In this document: positions 48,486 to 60,600 of the stretch, piece by piece
Layout of the letters: each line of letters opens with the position of its first letter
Position numbering within the stretch: the first letter of the stretch is position 1
Assembly (NCBI RefSeq): GCF_905475395.1
Contig: NC_058339.1
Coordinates: 89,662,520-89,726,519, forward strand
Source of the DNA: Chrysoperla carnea
Lineage: Eukaryota; Arthropoda; Insecta; Neuroptera; Chrysopidae
Direction: 5' to 3'
DNA: 64,000 bases
Program-made: the position numbers and the translations under genes
Notes under the pieces: model-generated
The model's input: only the letters and a program-made list of their open reading frames with translations
What the model was told of the DNA's origin: nothing
The model's database searches: none

Positions 48486-49575
48486 TTTGTCTTTTCAATT
48501 ATTTACTTATTTTTTTGTTTTTAACTAAATGATGATTTAAAATACTTTTTAAAGGGTAAGCTATTATTGCTCTAAATCATAAAAAAATTAAACATTTTCT
48601 CCTAAACAACTGCCCTTTAAACCGCCTAAAAATTGTTCGAGACTCTAATCTTGACAAAACGGACAACAACAATTTTTGAATTCCTTTAAACAACAATTCC
48701 AACCTACTCGAAAATTAACACGATTTGAAGAATCTTTTTTTATTGTATTTTTTTGAAATAGGATCTGAACTTTGAGTTTAATTTTACAGCTCTTCCATCA
48801 TATTCATACTATTTTGAAATAGTTTTGTACTTTTCGTAAATAAATCCCTATAATAAAAAAATTTTCGCCAAGAAATACTGTGCAAATATTAAGCTTTTAA
48901 TCACAAATAATAAAATTTCCCCTGCTCTACCTTACATTAAAATTTTGAGCGAAATTGGAACACACATTTTCTAAATTTTTAATTTAATCAACTCGTACAA
49001 GCTTAGTGGGATTGAGTTGAGTTAGCTCCAATTTTTTGTCAGAATTTTTTACTTGTCGTAATTCAATACCTATTGAACTACTGAAAAAGCAGTTTACTTT
49101 TTTTTTAATTAATACGAAATTTTATCACCAGCTGGCGGGATTTTTCTGATTAGAATATTTTCATTGGCCTTTAAAAATAGTAAATACAATATTGCTATCC
49201 ATTTGTCTAAATTAGAACTACTGAAAAGGGACCCACTTCCTGTTTTAGTTAGTACGAATTATTTTCGCCAGTTGGCGGTTTGCCACTAAATATGGTGCAA
49301 TTTCAAGCTTTCATTGCACTGAAAAATAGTAAAATTTCTGCTTCGCTACCTCACGTGAAAATGTTGAGCAAAATTGGAACTTAATTGCTTTAATCAACTC
49401 GTACGAGGTTAGTGGAAATGAGCACGTGTTGGCCTGTTTTAGTAGCTATTATAATGCTACCAAAATTACATGTCTACGAGGTTTATAAACTTTTGAAATT
49501 CTATTGCCGGTACAAATCCAATAGGTCATTTTCCTTGGAGAAGAAATTCGCTACAAAATAATTTTACTGTTTTAT
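48486..49575. other. SPH2-SPH3 spacer
   Basis: Two diverged stretches near 48,900-49,080 and 49,330-49,440 share AAAATTTCYSCTKC..CTACCT, GAGCRAAATTGGAAC and TCAACTCGTACRAGSTTAGT, an old direct duplication. No coding is seen. Confidence 0.5.
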
Positions 49576-49578
49576 AAA

Positions 49579-49700
49579 GATTGTGAATAGTCGTGTGTAG
49601 AAATTTTATTAACCATTTTATAAGCATGCAAATTATTTTCAAGTAATTGCAACTAATTAATAAAACTTTGGCTAATTTATTTACGAACTAAAACAAATAT
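49579..49700 (+). promoter_or_regulatory. Conserved upstream block, SPH3
   Basis: This is the best-preserved example: GATTGTGAATAGTCG, TTAACCATTTTATAAGCATG, AAATTATTTTCAAGTAATTG, AACTTTGGCTAATTTATTTA and CGAACTAAAACAAA in order, ending 91 bp before the ATG. Confidence 0.65.
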
Positions 49701-49790
49701 AATTCGAAACTATACAGCATCAAATTATAATTACAAATATTCAGAAAATATTTGACGAGTGATTAAGCTTAGAAAAACAAATTTTAAATT

Positions 49791-52700
49791 ATGGAGCTTA
49801 AACGACTTTTACTCATAATTCTTAACATTGAGCTGACTAAAAAAGTAGTTGGTAAGTTTACAAAACCAATTCCATTATTCTGATAATGGTGCTACGTCAC
49901 GATTTTAAGACGGCTGGATAGTTTAATTTTTTTTTTCTTACTGAAATTAATGTTGCTTTTAAAATCAATATTAAGACAATTTGTTTGAAATCATTTTTCA
50001 TAAGCTTTTAGCATAAATTATAATTACCAAGCAGTTTTGTCGTTGCTAACACCGCGTTAAATATTATTCCAATTATGAAAGAAACGTATTAAAATCATTT
50101 TAGTGGAGCTGTAATTTTAATATAATATATTTTTGTAATTAAAAAATTTAATTTTAATTTGCATGGCTGAAAATAGGTTGCTTTACTAATACGCATCCCG
50201 CGTTAATTATGGAAACCGTTCTTAGGCGCAAGACGTACTTCGCCTTCAACTAAGTTCAATAAAGAAAAAAGGTAAACTCAATAAGCAATGAAATTCAGTC
50301 GTATTAAAAAGACTATCGAAAATACTTTCAATCACAACTACCGTTAGACTAATAAATTCGACTATCATATGTCTAGCGAAATTCCATTAATGTTTTTCTC
50401 TTATGGCCAAAAAAGGCCATATTAATGCAGCTTGTAATTAATTGGACCTTAATTGAAAACAGTGTTTTCGTTTTTGTTTTAGGTTTTATACGGCCATTAT
50501 CAAATTTCACCTCCAAAGTTCCACGACAGGAATATGAATACTACGGAAATGTGGTGCAGCATCCATATGCGGTAAAAACATAACAAATGTTTGGTTGGAA
50601 GTTTTACAAACTGTTATCAAGATCATAAATACTGTTCTGCTTAAAAAAATACTCAACTGCTTAAAAACTGTCCCTATGTAAAAAAGTTTAGAGCAAGAGA
50701 ACTTCCCTTTCCAGTAGATTTGGAAAATTTTTAATTGCATGCTTAAATTTAAGTATCCACTGTGAATGCTATTCAGATAAGAAGATAATTGAATAAAAAT
50801 GCAAAAAATATTTTATCGAACATTTAAAATTAAGAAATTTTTTAGTTTTTCGAAGACCTCAAAAATTGGAATTTCAAAGTATTTGGCGACGCACGCGTTT
50901 TTTTTTCAGTGCTGGACAAACTGCTATTTGAATTTTTTTATTAAAATTTCTTCTCATTTGAATATCAACTCCAATGAAAATTCACCAATTTTAAGCTTGT
51001 TCCGCAGGTTTTTCCCAGGAATTAAAGGGTGAAATTTTTTCGGTTGCCATTTAAAAGAATTCCTCGTGTATGTTAATTTTCGAAAAGAATTACGATCTTG
51101 ATAACAGCCTCAATAATATCCAGCGGTTCTGAAACTACTATCAAATACCACGCCTGACCCTAGACCTGGAAGTCTGATAAAAGTGTTACATTATCGTAAT
51201 TTTAAATGTGCCGCCCAAATATGACTCAGGGAGTTAAAGTCTAATAAAACGCAGTATACGAAACTATTACATAGAAAATTCTTAAATTTGGAAAGAGAAA
51301 TCGCTACACGAAATTTTAAAACATGTAACTCATGATATTGAAACAATTTGTTTAAAATATTTTATTAGTTATTAATTAGTTTTCCTTAAAATCAGGTTCA
51401 AATTTATTCGACGGAAAAAGTCCGTAAACCTACATATTTCGAAGTTGATGGTTGGAATTTTGAATGCAGTGGAGCCTTGCTTTCGGAGATACTGGTATTA
51501 ACAACTGCAAAATGTGTACAAGATAAAAAATTTTATATAGTTTGTGCTGGAGATACGGCCACTTATTCTTTTATGAATCCCGCAGTCCCAACACTTGTTG
51601 TTAACAAAGCTGTCCATCCTTTGTATGAAAAAGGCAACCCTGATTACAATATTGCAATGGTTAAAGTATGTAAACTTTTGATATGTAAACTTTTATGTTT
51701 AAAAATTATTTATAGCCAAATAGGTGACAGATTTTTTTACGCCTCCTCATTCCGTGAATTTTTAAAAGGTCTTGCGTCTTGTTTTAGCTCAAAAGCTAAA
51801 TAAAAACTTTTGAAAAGCATGGCTTATTACTGACAGATTAATTTTTATTATCCGTTAAATGACATCAGTTTAAAAATTAATTTTCAGGTAATCCCGTCAC
51901 TCATAACTTCTATAACAATCCATTCGATCGAAATATGTTATACCCAAAATTGGGAATATTTATCAGAGTGGAAAAAAGCGAATGCAACAGTAGTGGGATG
52001 GGAAAAGGTAAGTTTAACTAAACCGGGAATTCAACGCCATCAAATATGTTTCGGCTCCCTGTAAGTTCTGGAATGATTGGCAATTACTATTTCTGAACAT
52101 ATTGCCTGTATTTGTAAAATAATGAGATTTTGTATTTATAATTATAGGCAATATTATTACATAAATGATGTGTATATCATTTTGTGTGAAAACTCAAATT
52201 AATAATAAAACAAAGCAATATTGAATAGCTCCGTGAAAATAACACCCCCACATGGGAATGGGATTCGTTTGTCCATCATTTAAACAATTTTTTCCAACCC
52301 AAAATTTGTCCACCCTCTATAATTATAAATTATGACATAGTTAAAAATTATAACAACAGCACCCTCCAGATGCAAATTTTCTTCCAAAGGAAGATGCCAT
52401 TCACGAACATTTACGTTTGTTTTTCTTTCAGATTTAAATTTTCTTTAAATTCAGAATTTTGGGTGGGCAAACGAATTTATTCAGCATTTTATGAACATTC
52501 ACATAAGGGAGTACTATTTTCACAGAGCTATATTGAAATTAAAAGTTCCGCGAGCGGTGCTAAATGGTTCTGCACGCATCGAATAGCGCCAAATATTGCA
52601 AGTACCTTTTTGTTTTTGTTAAGAATGAGGATCGTAAAGAAATTTCCATCGATTATACGAAAACTATGGCGAAAAAAGAATGTGGCTTGAAGATGAAGAG

Positions 52701-52962
52701 TTTGAGAATATTCGCTGATCCCGTACCGCCGCTATGTACCAGTAGTTGTTTAGAAACACCCTATAATTGTAAAAATCAAGAAGGTGCACTTGCTATCGTG
52801 AACGGATATTTATATGGTATTGGATCCCAGTTAGAGGATGAGGATTGTGAAACCACCTTTTATACAACGTTTACATCTTATGGTATAGCGCATTGGATAG
52901 AAAAGCATATGCAAATATTGTCCAATTCTGACAATTGGATAACAGGATTTGAGAATAAATAA
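49791..52962 (+). CDS. SPH3: secreted trypsin-fold pseudoprotease
   Basis: Five exons: 49,791-49,851, 50,483-50,571, 51,396-51,665, 51,888-52,007 and 52,624-52,962 (TAA), 292 aa, the shortest member. The signal peptide is MELKRLLLIILNIELTKKVV, less hydrophobic at its end than in the others. The linker has an NFTS sequon and ends HPYAV. FECSGALL..VLTTAKC keeps C42 and C58 with Lys for His57 (residue 89). DYNIAMVK has Asn for Asp102 (135). CKNQEGALAIV has Glu at the Ser195 position (233), so all three catalytic residues are gone. VVGWEK and YGIAHWIEK mark the fold. The stop codon overlaps an AATAAATAAA signal. It is expected to be a secreted, non-catalytic binding protein; the target is unknown. 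Confidence 0.9.
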
Positions 52963-52963
52963 A
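52954..52963 (+). terminator. Poly(A) signal overlapping the SPH3 stop
   Basis: AATAAATAAA contains the TAA stop codon itself, so the 3' UTR could be extremely short. No other canonical signal is closer downstream. Confidence 0.4.
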
Positions 52964-53046
52964 ACACTAAATTTGTATTTGATATAACACATATAGCCTT
53001 TCAATTTTTGATAGAAGCCCACTTTTTCCTCGCTAATCAATGGTTT

Positions 53047-53152
53047 TATATATAATATAATAATATATAATATAATAATATATAATATAATAATATATAA
53101 TATAATAATATATAATATAATAATATATAATATAATAATATATAATATAATT
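53047..53152. repeat. 15 bp AT minisatellite
   Basis: About seven perfect copies of TATAATATAATAATA lie about 85 bp after the SPH3 stop. They create a long repetitive Ile/Leu/Tyr frame on the minus strand that is not a gene. Confidence 0.96.
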
Positions 53153-53641
53153 ATAAGGGATTTGAAGGGAATGGTCAAAGTAAAAGTTGCTTGTTTCAAA
53201 GTGACAAACTGGATTGAATCCTTGAATTTGATATTGTTCTTCGGGATGAAGTAAATGTTAACTTTCCCCCTATCCAAATACGCTTTTCAAAATATTAATC
53301 TTGTGGCTTTCGGAAAAAAAAATTGTAAGTAGAAATTTAGCATCCTAACGAATCAATTCGGTTTTGAAAATAACAAAATTTGAAACAAACATGTTTTTAT
53401 TACAAAGAATTATTTTGTAATTTTTTCAAATTTCTATATCTATTAACAGTTAGTCTTTTGCATAGCCCTGAAAACTCAAGGTCAATTTCATGATGCCGTC
53501 AAGTTTCTTTTCTTGAAATAAATAACTTTTATTTTTTATGCATTTTTATAGGAAATAATTTTTCATTTCTCAATTTAAGTTTTTAAAACATGTACAAAAC
53601 AGCTTAGAATCTATTCGCCAATGCTAAAACGCTAAAAAATT

Positions 53642-53745
53642 TGATTGTGAATAATCGAGCGTGAAAATCTTGTTAACCATTTTATTTGTATGGAAATTAT
53701 TTTCAGTTCAATTAACAAATTTAGTTAATTTATAATAAAACAAAA
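53642..53745 (+). promoter_or_regulatory. Conserved upstream block, SPH4
   Basis: GATTGTGAATAATCGAGCGT, TTAACCATTTTATTTGTATG, GAAATTATTTTCAGTTCAAT and TTAATTTATAATAAAACAAA align with the SPH3 block. It ends 92 bp before the ATG. Confidence 0.62.
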
Positions 53746-53836
53746 ATGCAAATAATATGGATCCATATTTCTATAAAAATGAATATTTAAAAAAAGTTTT
53801 GAACTACTGTACTTTGAAAATAAACAATTTTAAGCT

Positions 53837-56800
53837 ATGGACTTCAAACAATTTTTATTTCTAATTCTAAACATTGTGTCTGTTTCAAAAGTAAATGGTA
53901 AGTTTCTTAAATTATTAATTACCCTGGTGAAAAAAATATTTGAAGAAAGAATAAGAAATTCTGAAAAAGTCTTAGGAACTTTGAATTTCTCTACGTTTTC
54001 GGACTAGTCTAATTCAGAGTTATTCAGAGTTCTTAATACTTTTTTAAAGTTTAGAAGACTTTTTCAGAGTTTCCTAAGACTTATTAAGACTTATTCTTTT
54101 TTCAAATAGTTTTTCCACCAGGGTATTTATTAATTTAGCTGTGTGTTTAAAACATCACATTTCATATATTGTGTTCTCCGAAATATACCAAGATACAAAC
54201 GTCTTCGTATCTCAATATTTCTAAGCGTTACAAACAATTGAGACTAAACTGAAAATACTTTGATATATTTTACACATTCATTGTATAATAATAAAAGTTG
54301 GGTAAAAATTTTAATCAAAAAGAGTTGATTATTATACGAAATTTCCCGTTGAACAACTTTGCTCCCTCCATAATTTTTCTAGAAATGAATGAATGGTTTT
54401 TGAGAAATTCGATATTTTCGAATGTTTCATGTTTCGAATGAAGAAAAACGTAGTCAATGCTTCAATTATATTCCAAGAGCTAGAAGTTTCTCAAAACCAA
54501 TTGAATTTTTAGAAGAATCACAACAAAGTAAAAATTTTCGTTTCATTCATTATTCACTTAAAACTGTTCTTCCTTTTTGATTAAAGGGACTATGTTTTTA
54601 TTCCCAATATTAAATTCCACCGCCAGAAGAGCTCAAATGCCAGGAGTAATGGTCAAAGTCGACGATATTGACAAGACAAGAGCGGAAATAGAAGATCATC
54701 CGTATGCGGTAAAAAAATAGCTTACTTATCACCTAAAATTGCATAAGTATTTGTACCTATCTACAAGGCCTATGCTTATGCGTAGTATCTGACAATTATT
54801 ATAGAACGATTGGAAAGACGCCATCTGCAATCGTTTACAATCTGAAAGTGGGGTTTTTGATTCTCTAAATTTTAAACCAAAACTTTAAAACCAACAATTC
54901 TTGTTATAATCATTTTTCACGGAATATCAATATTTATCGAGATAATTGACTTCTTCTATGATTCAAGATAGCAGCCATCTCTTTAGGAATTCGAGGACGG
55001 CGAGGGGCGGGGGTACCATTAACGCAAAACCTTGTTGTACGATTTTACTATTCTAATTTGCTGATCTTACATATGTTTAATTGTATAGGGAAGTTCTTGT
55101 AACCAATCCGAAAATCCAAATCGAAGCATTCGAACCATATCTTTACGTTTCATGTCCTGGATAATGTGTTAACACCACTTTTAGATTGAAGTCTATGTGT
55201 ATACCATGTGTGTGTGTGTGTGTTCGGGTACATTTTTACGTTCACAATTTGTCGTGAAAGAAAGATGATAGCGATTTCTGATATATATTCCAAGCTCTAA
55301 GAAATTCGGGCGTTGAAAGGGGGAGAAGAAAATGATAATTTTCTGTTCAGATTATGAAACTGGAAACAGAGAGCGAGTATTTGTAAGTTACATATCTCGG
55401 TTGAAATATAATTAATAATAAAGTGTTTTAGGCAGTTATAGAAAGTTATTTTCATCATCTATAGCAAGTTGAATATGTGTGGATCATAACAGCTTGTTTT
55501 TCTGATCGAATTTGTCTAGATTAAGTTTAACGAATGATTATTTTTAATTATTAATAAAAAATATTAAATGTCAGGTTCAAATTCACCAGTATAAGAATGA
55601 AATAAATCCAGATAATGGTTGTGTGCTGGGATATCAATTCATTTGCACCGGAGCTTTGTTAGCCCCTCAGATAATAATCACTGCTGCAAAGTGCGTATAT
55701 GTGGATAATTATTATGGTGTCAATGCTGGAGTTGTATGTACTAACGAATTTACAAATTGGCGTACTGTTGTTAATAAGCGCATCCATCCCTTATTCGCTC
55801 TTGGAAATTTTGACTTCAACGTCGCATTGATTAAGGTAGACAAACTTTTAACAAAATGCATAAAATTACAAAAAAAAAAAATCAAATCTATATTTTCAAA
55901 GTAAAACATGATTCATATTGATCGAAGTAGACTAGAATTATTGTTTGAAGCAATTCTAATAATTGATGAAAGCTGGATTGGAATCACAATTCCGGTTCAT
56001 TATTCGAGCTAAATACCACTTACCAGTTACTGCTGATACAAATGCTTCTGCATGTGTTTTTATTTTAAAATCAATTTTCAGGTGGAAAGACCTTTCGATT
56101 TATCAACAAAAATTACACCAATCTATTTAAGTACTTATGATTGGGAATATAAGAGAGAGTTTGAAGACGTGAGTGGCACAATAGTGGGATGGGCGCAGGT
56201 ATGTTGACATGTTTTATAAAAAAAAAGTAATACCATCGAGCCGGTATTTAAGCCTATTTTGAATTTCGATAGTAGGAATACAACAGTAAACACGCTTTAA
56301 GCGTAATACGGCTTCCTTTGTAGGTCATACAATTTAGTCAATCAAAGAGTAACTGTTTTATAGAAATTGCCACCGTTTAGCAGACAAAAACACTTGAAAT
56401 AACATGGCGAATCCGACTTCTTCATCAGGGATGCTACTGATTTTGTTTTCATTCTTTTCTTTTGAAGTTTTGCAATTTTTTGTTTCGGAATTTGATAAAA
56501 CTTAGTTGATAGGGTAATTTTGACTGAAAAATCCGATTTATTTGGTGATCTGGCGATTTGTTTGTTAAGACAAGACCTTTTCAAGATCCACAAGATGCCA
56601 CTGAGCTACAACAAGATACATACAGACTTATAAAAAAAGAAGAATGCGATTCTCAACTGAGTTGGATGGAATCCAATGAGAAACCTGCACCCGAATTATG
56701 TGCCAGTTTTTGTTTGGAAAAACCAGCGTATGGTCCCAAGCCTAGAGTTTGTATCAGTCAAATTGGTGCGCTGTTTGTCAAGAATCGTCGTTTATTTGGT

Positions 56801-57001
56801 ATTGCCTCGTATCTGCAGTTTAATTGTAAATGGTCGTATGTCAATAGTAAAATAGCCTATATTTATGCAAAACTCACACATTATGGCATACGGCATTGGA
56901 TAAATGCAACTATGGTACAATTATCAACAACGAAGCCAAACATTCTGGTGAAGCGGCTCAAATTATTGCGTAATCACAAACTACAAGTTTGCCGCAGATA
57001 G
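53837..57001 (+). CDS. SPH4: secreted trypsin-fold pseudoprotease
   Basis: Five exons: 53,837-53,897, 54,587-54,708, 55,575-55,835, 56,082-56,198 and 56,570-57,001 (TAG), 330 aa. The signal peptide is MDFKQFLFLILNIVSVSKVN. The linker is longer than in SPH1-3, with NST and an acidic stretch before HPYAV. FICTGALLAPQIIITAAKC has Lys for His57 (residue 100), DFNVALIK has Asn for Asp102 (143), and CISQIGALFV has Ile at the Ser195 position (252). TIVGWAQ and YGIRHWINA mark the fold. A basic tail of about 25 residues, rich in Lys and Arg with a final Cys, follows the last helix and is absent from SPH3. The last intron ends in a sequence resembling the 27 kb satellite. The nearest poly(A) candidate, at about 57,325, is some 320 bp away. 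Confidence 0.9.
54166..54290 (-). repeat. R1 fragment in SPH4 intron 2 region
   Basis: AATATTTCTAAGCGTTACAA, GAGACTAAACTGAAAATACT and ATATATTTTACACATTCATT are the left end of R1, reversed and diverged. It lies in intron 1 of SPH4. Confidence 0.65.
56468..56560 (+). repeat. Diverged piece of the ~300 bp satellite
   Basis: GAATTTGATAAAACTTAGTT, ATAGGGTAATTTTGACTGAA and AAATCCGATTTATTTGG parallel the satellite segment AGAATTGGATAAAACTTAGT, TATAAGGTAAATATGACCCA, AAATCGGGTTCATTT. It ends about 10 bp before the SPH4 exon 5 acceptor. Confidence 0.45.
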
Positions 57002-57496
57002 ACGGCACGGGAGCTTATATTCCCTATATTTTCACTATAAATTTGTATAACTCTGATCATTTTTAGGCTGTATGTAATATATTTGTGAAAAAAATTGTCT
57101 ATATTTTAAAACTTTTTGAATTAAAAAACTCCTTTGGGTACACAAAAAATATCATGGCGCAGAAGCTGCGTAAGTTAAGCAAATTCCCCCAGAGATTAAA
57201 AATCAAAAACAAAAACAACAACAACAACAACAGCAACAAAAACAACACATTTTTCTTAAAATCGAATATTGCTTTTTTAGTTTTCCAGGAATTTTTATTC
57301 CGAAAACTAAGCGTCTAGAGATAAAATAAAAGTACTTTTTTGCTTAAAACTGATCAAAACATATAAACATATTTATTATTTTGAAAAAAATCAACATTTT
57401 TTTCGTTTTAAAAAAAAAACTAATATATTTTTAGAAATTATAGGAAAGGAACTTTTTGGCCACTCTGTACATAATTGGGTGTAAAATATATTTCAG

Positions 57497-57582
57497 TCAT
57501 TGCATCATGCGAATAATTTTTGGGTAATTTAAGTTAATTAATAACCTTATCTAATTTACTTATGTGCATTAGCAAAACGAAT
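57497..57582 (+). promoter_or_regulatory. Conserved upstream block, SPH5
   Basis: GCATCATGCGAATAATTTTT, TTTAAGTTAATTAATAACCT and TTATCTAATTTACTTATG, then GCAAAACGAA, are a diverged version of the shared block, ending 86 bp before the ATG. Confidence 0.5.
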
Positions 57583-57667
57583 GAGATTTTTGATTTAAAT
57601 AAATAACATTACACTTTGCTTTTGTGGACTGATTTTGAACTAATAATAATAATAACCATCTATAACT

Positions 57668-60600
57668 ATGTGCTTCAGACGTATTTCATTACTATTTCTT
57701 AATATTGGATGGATTTCATTAGGTAAGCTTAGAAATATTTATATTTTTTTTTTGTAGCTAAAACGATTTACGTTGCGTATAAGACTACAATCAAAATTTA
57801 AGATTAAAAAAACCAGAGATAACTTCTTTTTTTGTGGCCGTTGTACGTATATATACGAAGAATAAATTATCAAATTTTTTAATTTTTCTTTATATTCTTA
57901 CTCCTACATAATCAACCTATTGAAATAATTTTGACAGTCAAAACAGTTTTCCTTTTTCATAAAAAGTATTTTATTGTAAATAAGAAATTACCGAATTTTT
58001 TTTATCCTACTTAGAAAAATTCTCGCGTTTGGGAATATTAATATGTTTAATGAAAATGGTTAAAAAAAAACACTCTAAAAAATATTTATCACATACTTAT
58101 ACATATTTAATTACTTATACACACAAATTCATATAAATGTGTAATGTGTAAATCCATATATAACAAGTGAAAACAAACAATTGACTGAGTTAATTGTTGA
58201 AATACCATGTATAGGCAGTGTTGATTTCTTTATCACATAACACATACAAACATGTGACACATACATAACTGATAATCAAGGTATAGTACATATTATAAAA
58301 TTTCCGCCTAATTGGCGCCCTTACGGGTAAACAGTGATGTTTACGAAAAAATGTTTGAAACAAAAGTTGTTTAATTTTTGATAAGGAACATTTTTTACGT
58401 TTAAACTTTTGTTTCTATCTCTAACGGTTTACAAGATGGGTCCTACGGACCCAAGACCCAATTGACCTATGATGCTCATTTACGAACTTGACCTCACTTT
58501 TTACGTCCTGAGTACGCTGTAAAAATTTCAGCTCGATATCTTTTTCCGTTTTTGAGTTATCGTGTCCACAGACGGACGGACGGACGGACAACCGGAAATG
58601 GATTAATTAGGTGATTCTATGAACACCTGAATTAAATTTTTCTCGTAGCATCAATATTTTTAAGCGTTACAAACTTGGGACGAAACTTAATATACTATGT
58701 ATATTTCATATATATATGGTATAAAAGATTTTTGATAACTTCGTTTAATTCACTCACAGATGGCGAGACTAAACTTCGCGATATACCTAATTAATATACA
58801 TTTATTATTTTTTGTATATTTTAATAGGTTACATTTCAGGTCTAAGTGCTTATATAGACGAATTCATAAATCCGGAAACGAATTTCATATCGAAAACAGA
58901 ACGATATGTATGGAAGAAACCAACACTCAATTCGCCGAATGATATGTTAATGTATGGTGGTATTAACACGAAAATTGAAGAATATCCATTTGTGGTATAA
59001 AAAATTTTAGGTGTCTAATAGAAAAAAATAAGTGAAAATTATTCCCTCGGGATAAAAAGATTCCTGGTTATCTCCGATGAAGTATATGTGTGTCTTTTAT
59101 GTATGGTTAGGTTAAAGTAGCTGTCTTGGGATAGTACAGACCATGAAGGCTATAAAGAAGGAGAACGATCGCTACGTGTTAAAGCATTAGCGCGTCTGTC
59201 CCTGAAAATTTGTAGAATTTATAGTTCATTTTTCAGCCACCAGCCGCGCTGTCATCAAGAAGTAGTATCTGCGAAGTTAGCGGTCGCAGCGCCTCACTTA
59301 TTTTATCCATATTTCGGGGACAATATTTTCTATGGCGATCGTTCTCCTTCTTATAACTTTCATGGTACAGACTCAGACCATAGGATCCGTTGTGATACCG
59401 AAAAGAGAATTGGACCATCATCAGCCACTATTTCATTTACCCTTTTAGATGTTTAAGAACAGCAAGAACAGCAGAAACTATTAAAAAGCAAAAATATTCC
59501 GTGTTTCCTTGCAAAATTGGGTCCACACTTCAACTCTCTGATCACTAGATGGTAGGTTCTTAAATTCATTTAGTAATAAAAACGGAAGACTTCACATGAT
59601 TCAAAAAATGGAAAACGAGTTTCCAATGTATATGCCATCTTCAAAAAGTTTCCTCTTATCCTAGGCAAATTTTTTCAGCCTTCTTTGCCATTCTCTTAAG
59701 CTCTAAATTTGTTGCAAGAATCAGAGTGTACTTTTAAAAATGTTCTTTATTCTTTCCAATGTACAAAAACTAGGTTCAAATATTCCAACGCATACGCAAG
59801 GTATTCCATGGAGAGAAAATATGGATATGGGATTTTATATGCACTGGAACCATTCTCTCAGAGTCGGTAATAATAACTGCAGCACGATGTATCAATGATG
59901 CGCAACAATATGGCATAATAGCCGGTGAAACATTTTGTGATAATTCAAGCCAATCACGTACATTAGACTGGAGTAAGAACGAAAATTTTAGAGAGATTGA
60001 CAAAAAGTCTACACGAATACATCCTTTATTCGGAAAAGATTCGGACATAGAATATAATGTTTCTTTGTTGAAGGTACAGTTTTACAAATATTTACTTTTA
60101 ATACGACAAAGTAAAGCTCGAACAAATTAATTTAATATTTACTTTAGTGCTATTAGTCTTCGAGTTTCCTTGTCTATATACGGAATGCAAAATCGAAAAA
60201 CGCTAAAATACGTATCGGCTTATTCTTAAAGGGAATAACTGCATAAGTCTAAATTTTATAATAAATGTGGGTAAATATGATTGAAGGCAAAGGAATCGAA
60301 ATATTCCCAAAAAACTTATTTTCGCGGCCTTAGACCTTGAATATCTAAGAACGCGTACACGTGACCATATGTAAGTTTTGAGCTATAGCACCACTAACTA
60401 ATTGGGGATATTAGTTATAAAAGTCTTTTCCGAAAGAAAAAACACCCCATTTTTTGTTTAAATATGTTTTTCTAATCAATTTTCAGTTAAAAGTAAGATT
60501 AATATATACAGACAAAATACAAAACATAAAAATCTGTCATAGAGATTTGGAATACTGGGCTAAAATAAATAAGGAGGAATTCGTGGGAGAAGTAGTGGGA

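Noticed and set aside
52831-53277. 148-codon minus-strand frame
   Set aside because: It is created by the 15 bp minisatellite and by sequence antisense to the last SPH3 exon.
30333-59421. Shared peptide KENDRxRKYCPRNMDKISEA in two minus-strand frames
   Set aside because: Both lie in the right half of the two hAT-type MITEs, so the identity is that of a repeat. One copy has a different continuation and neither has coding support.
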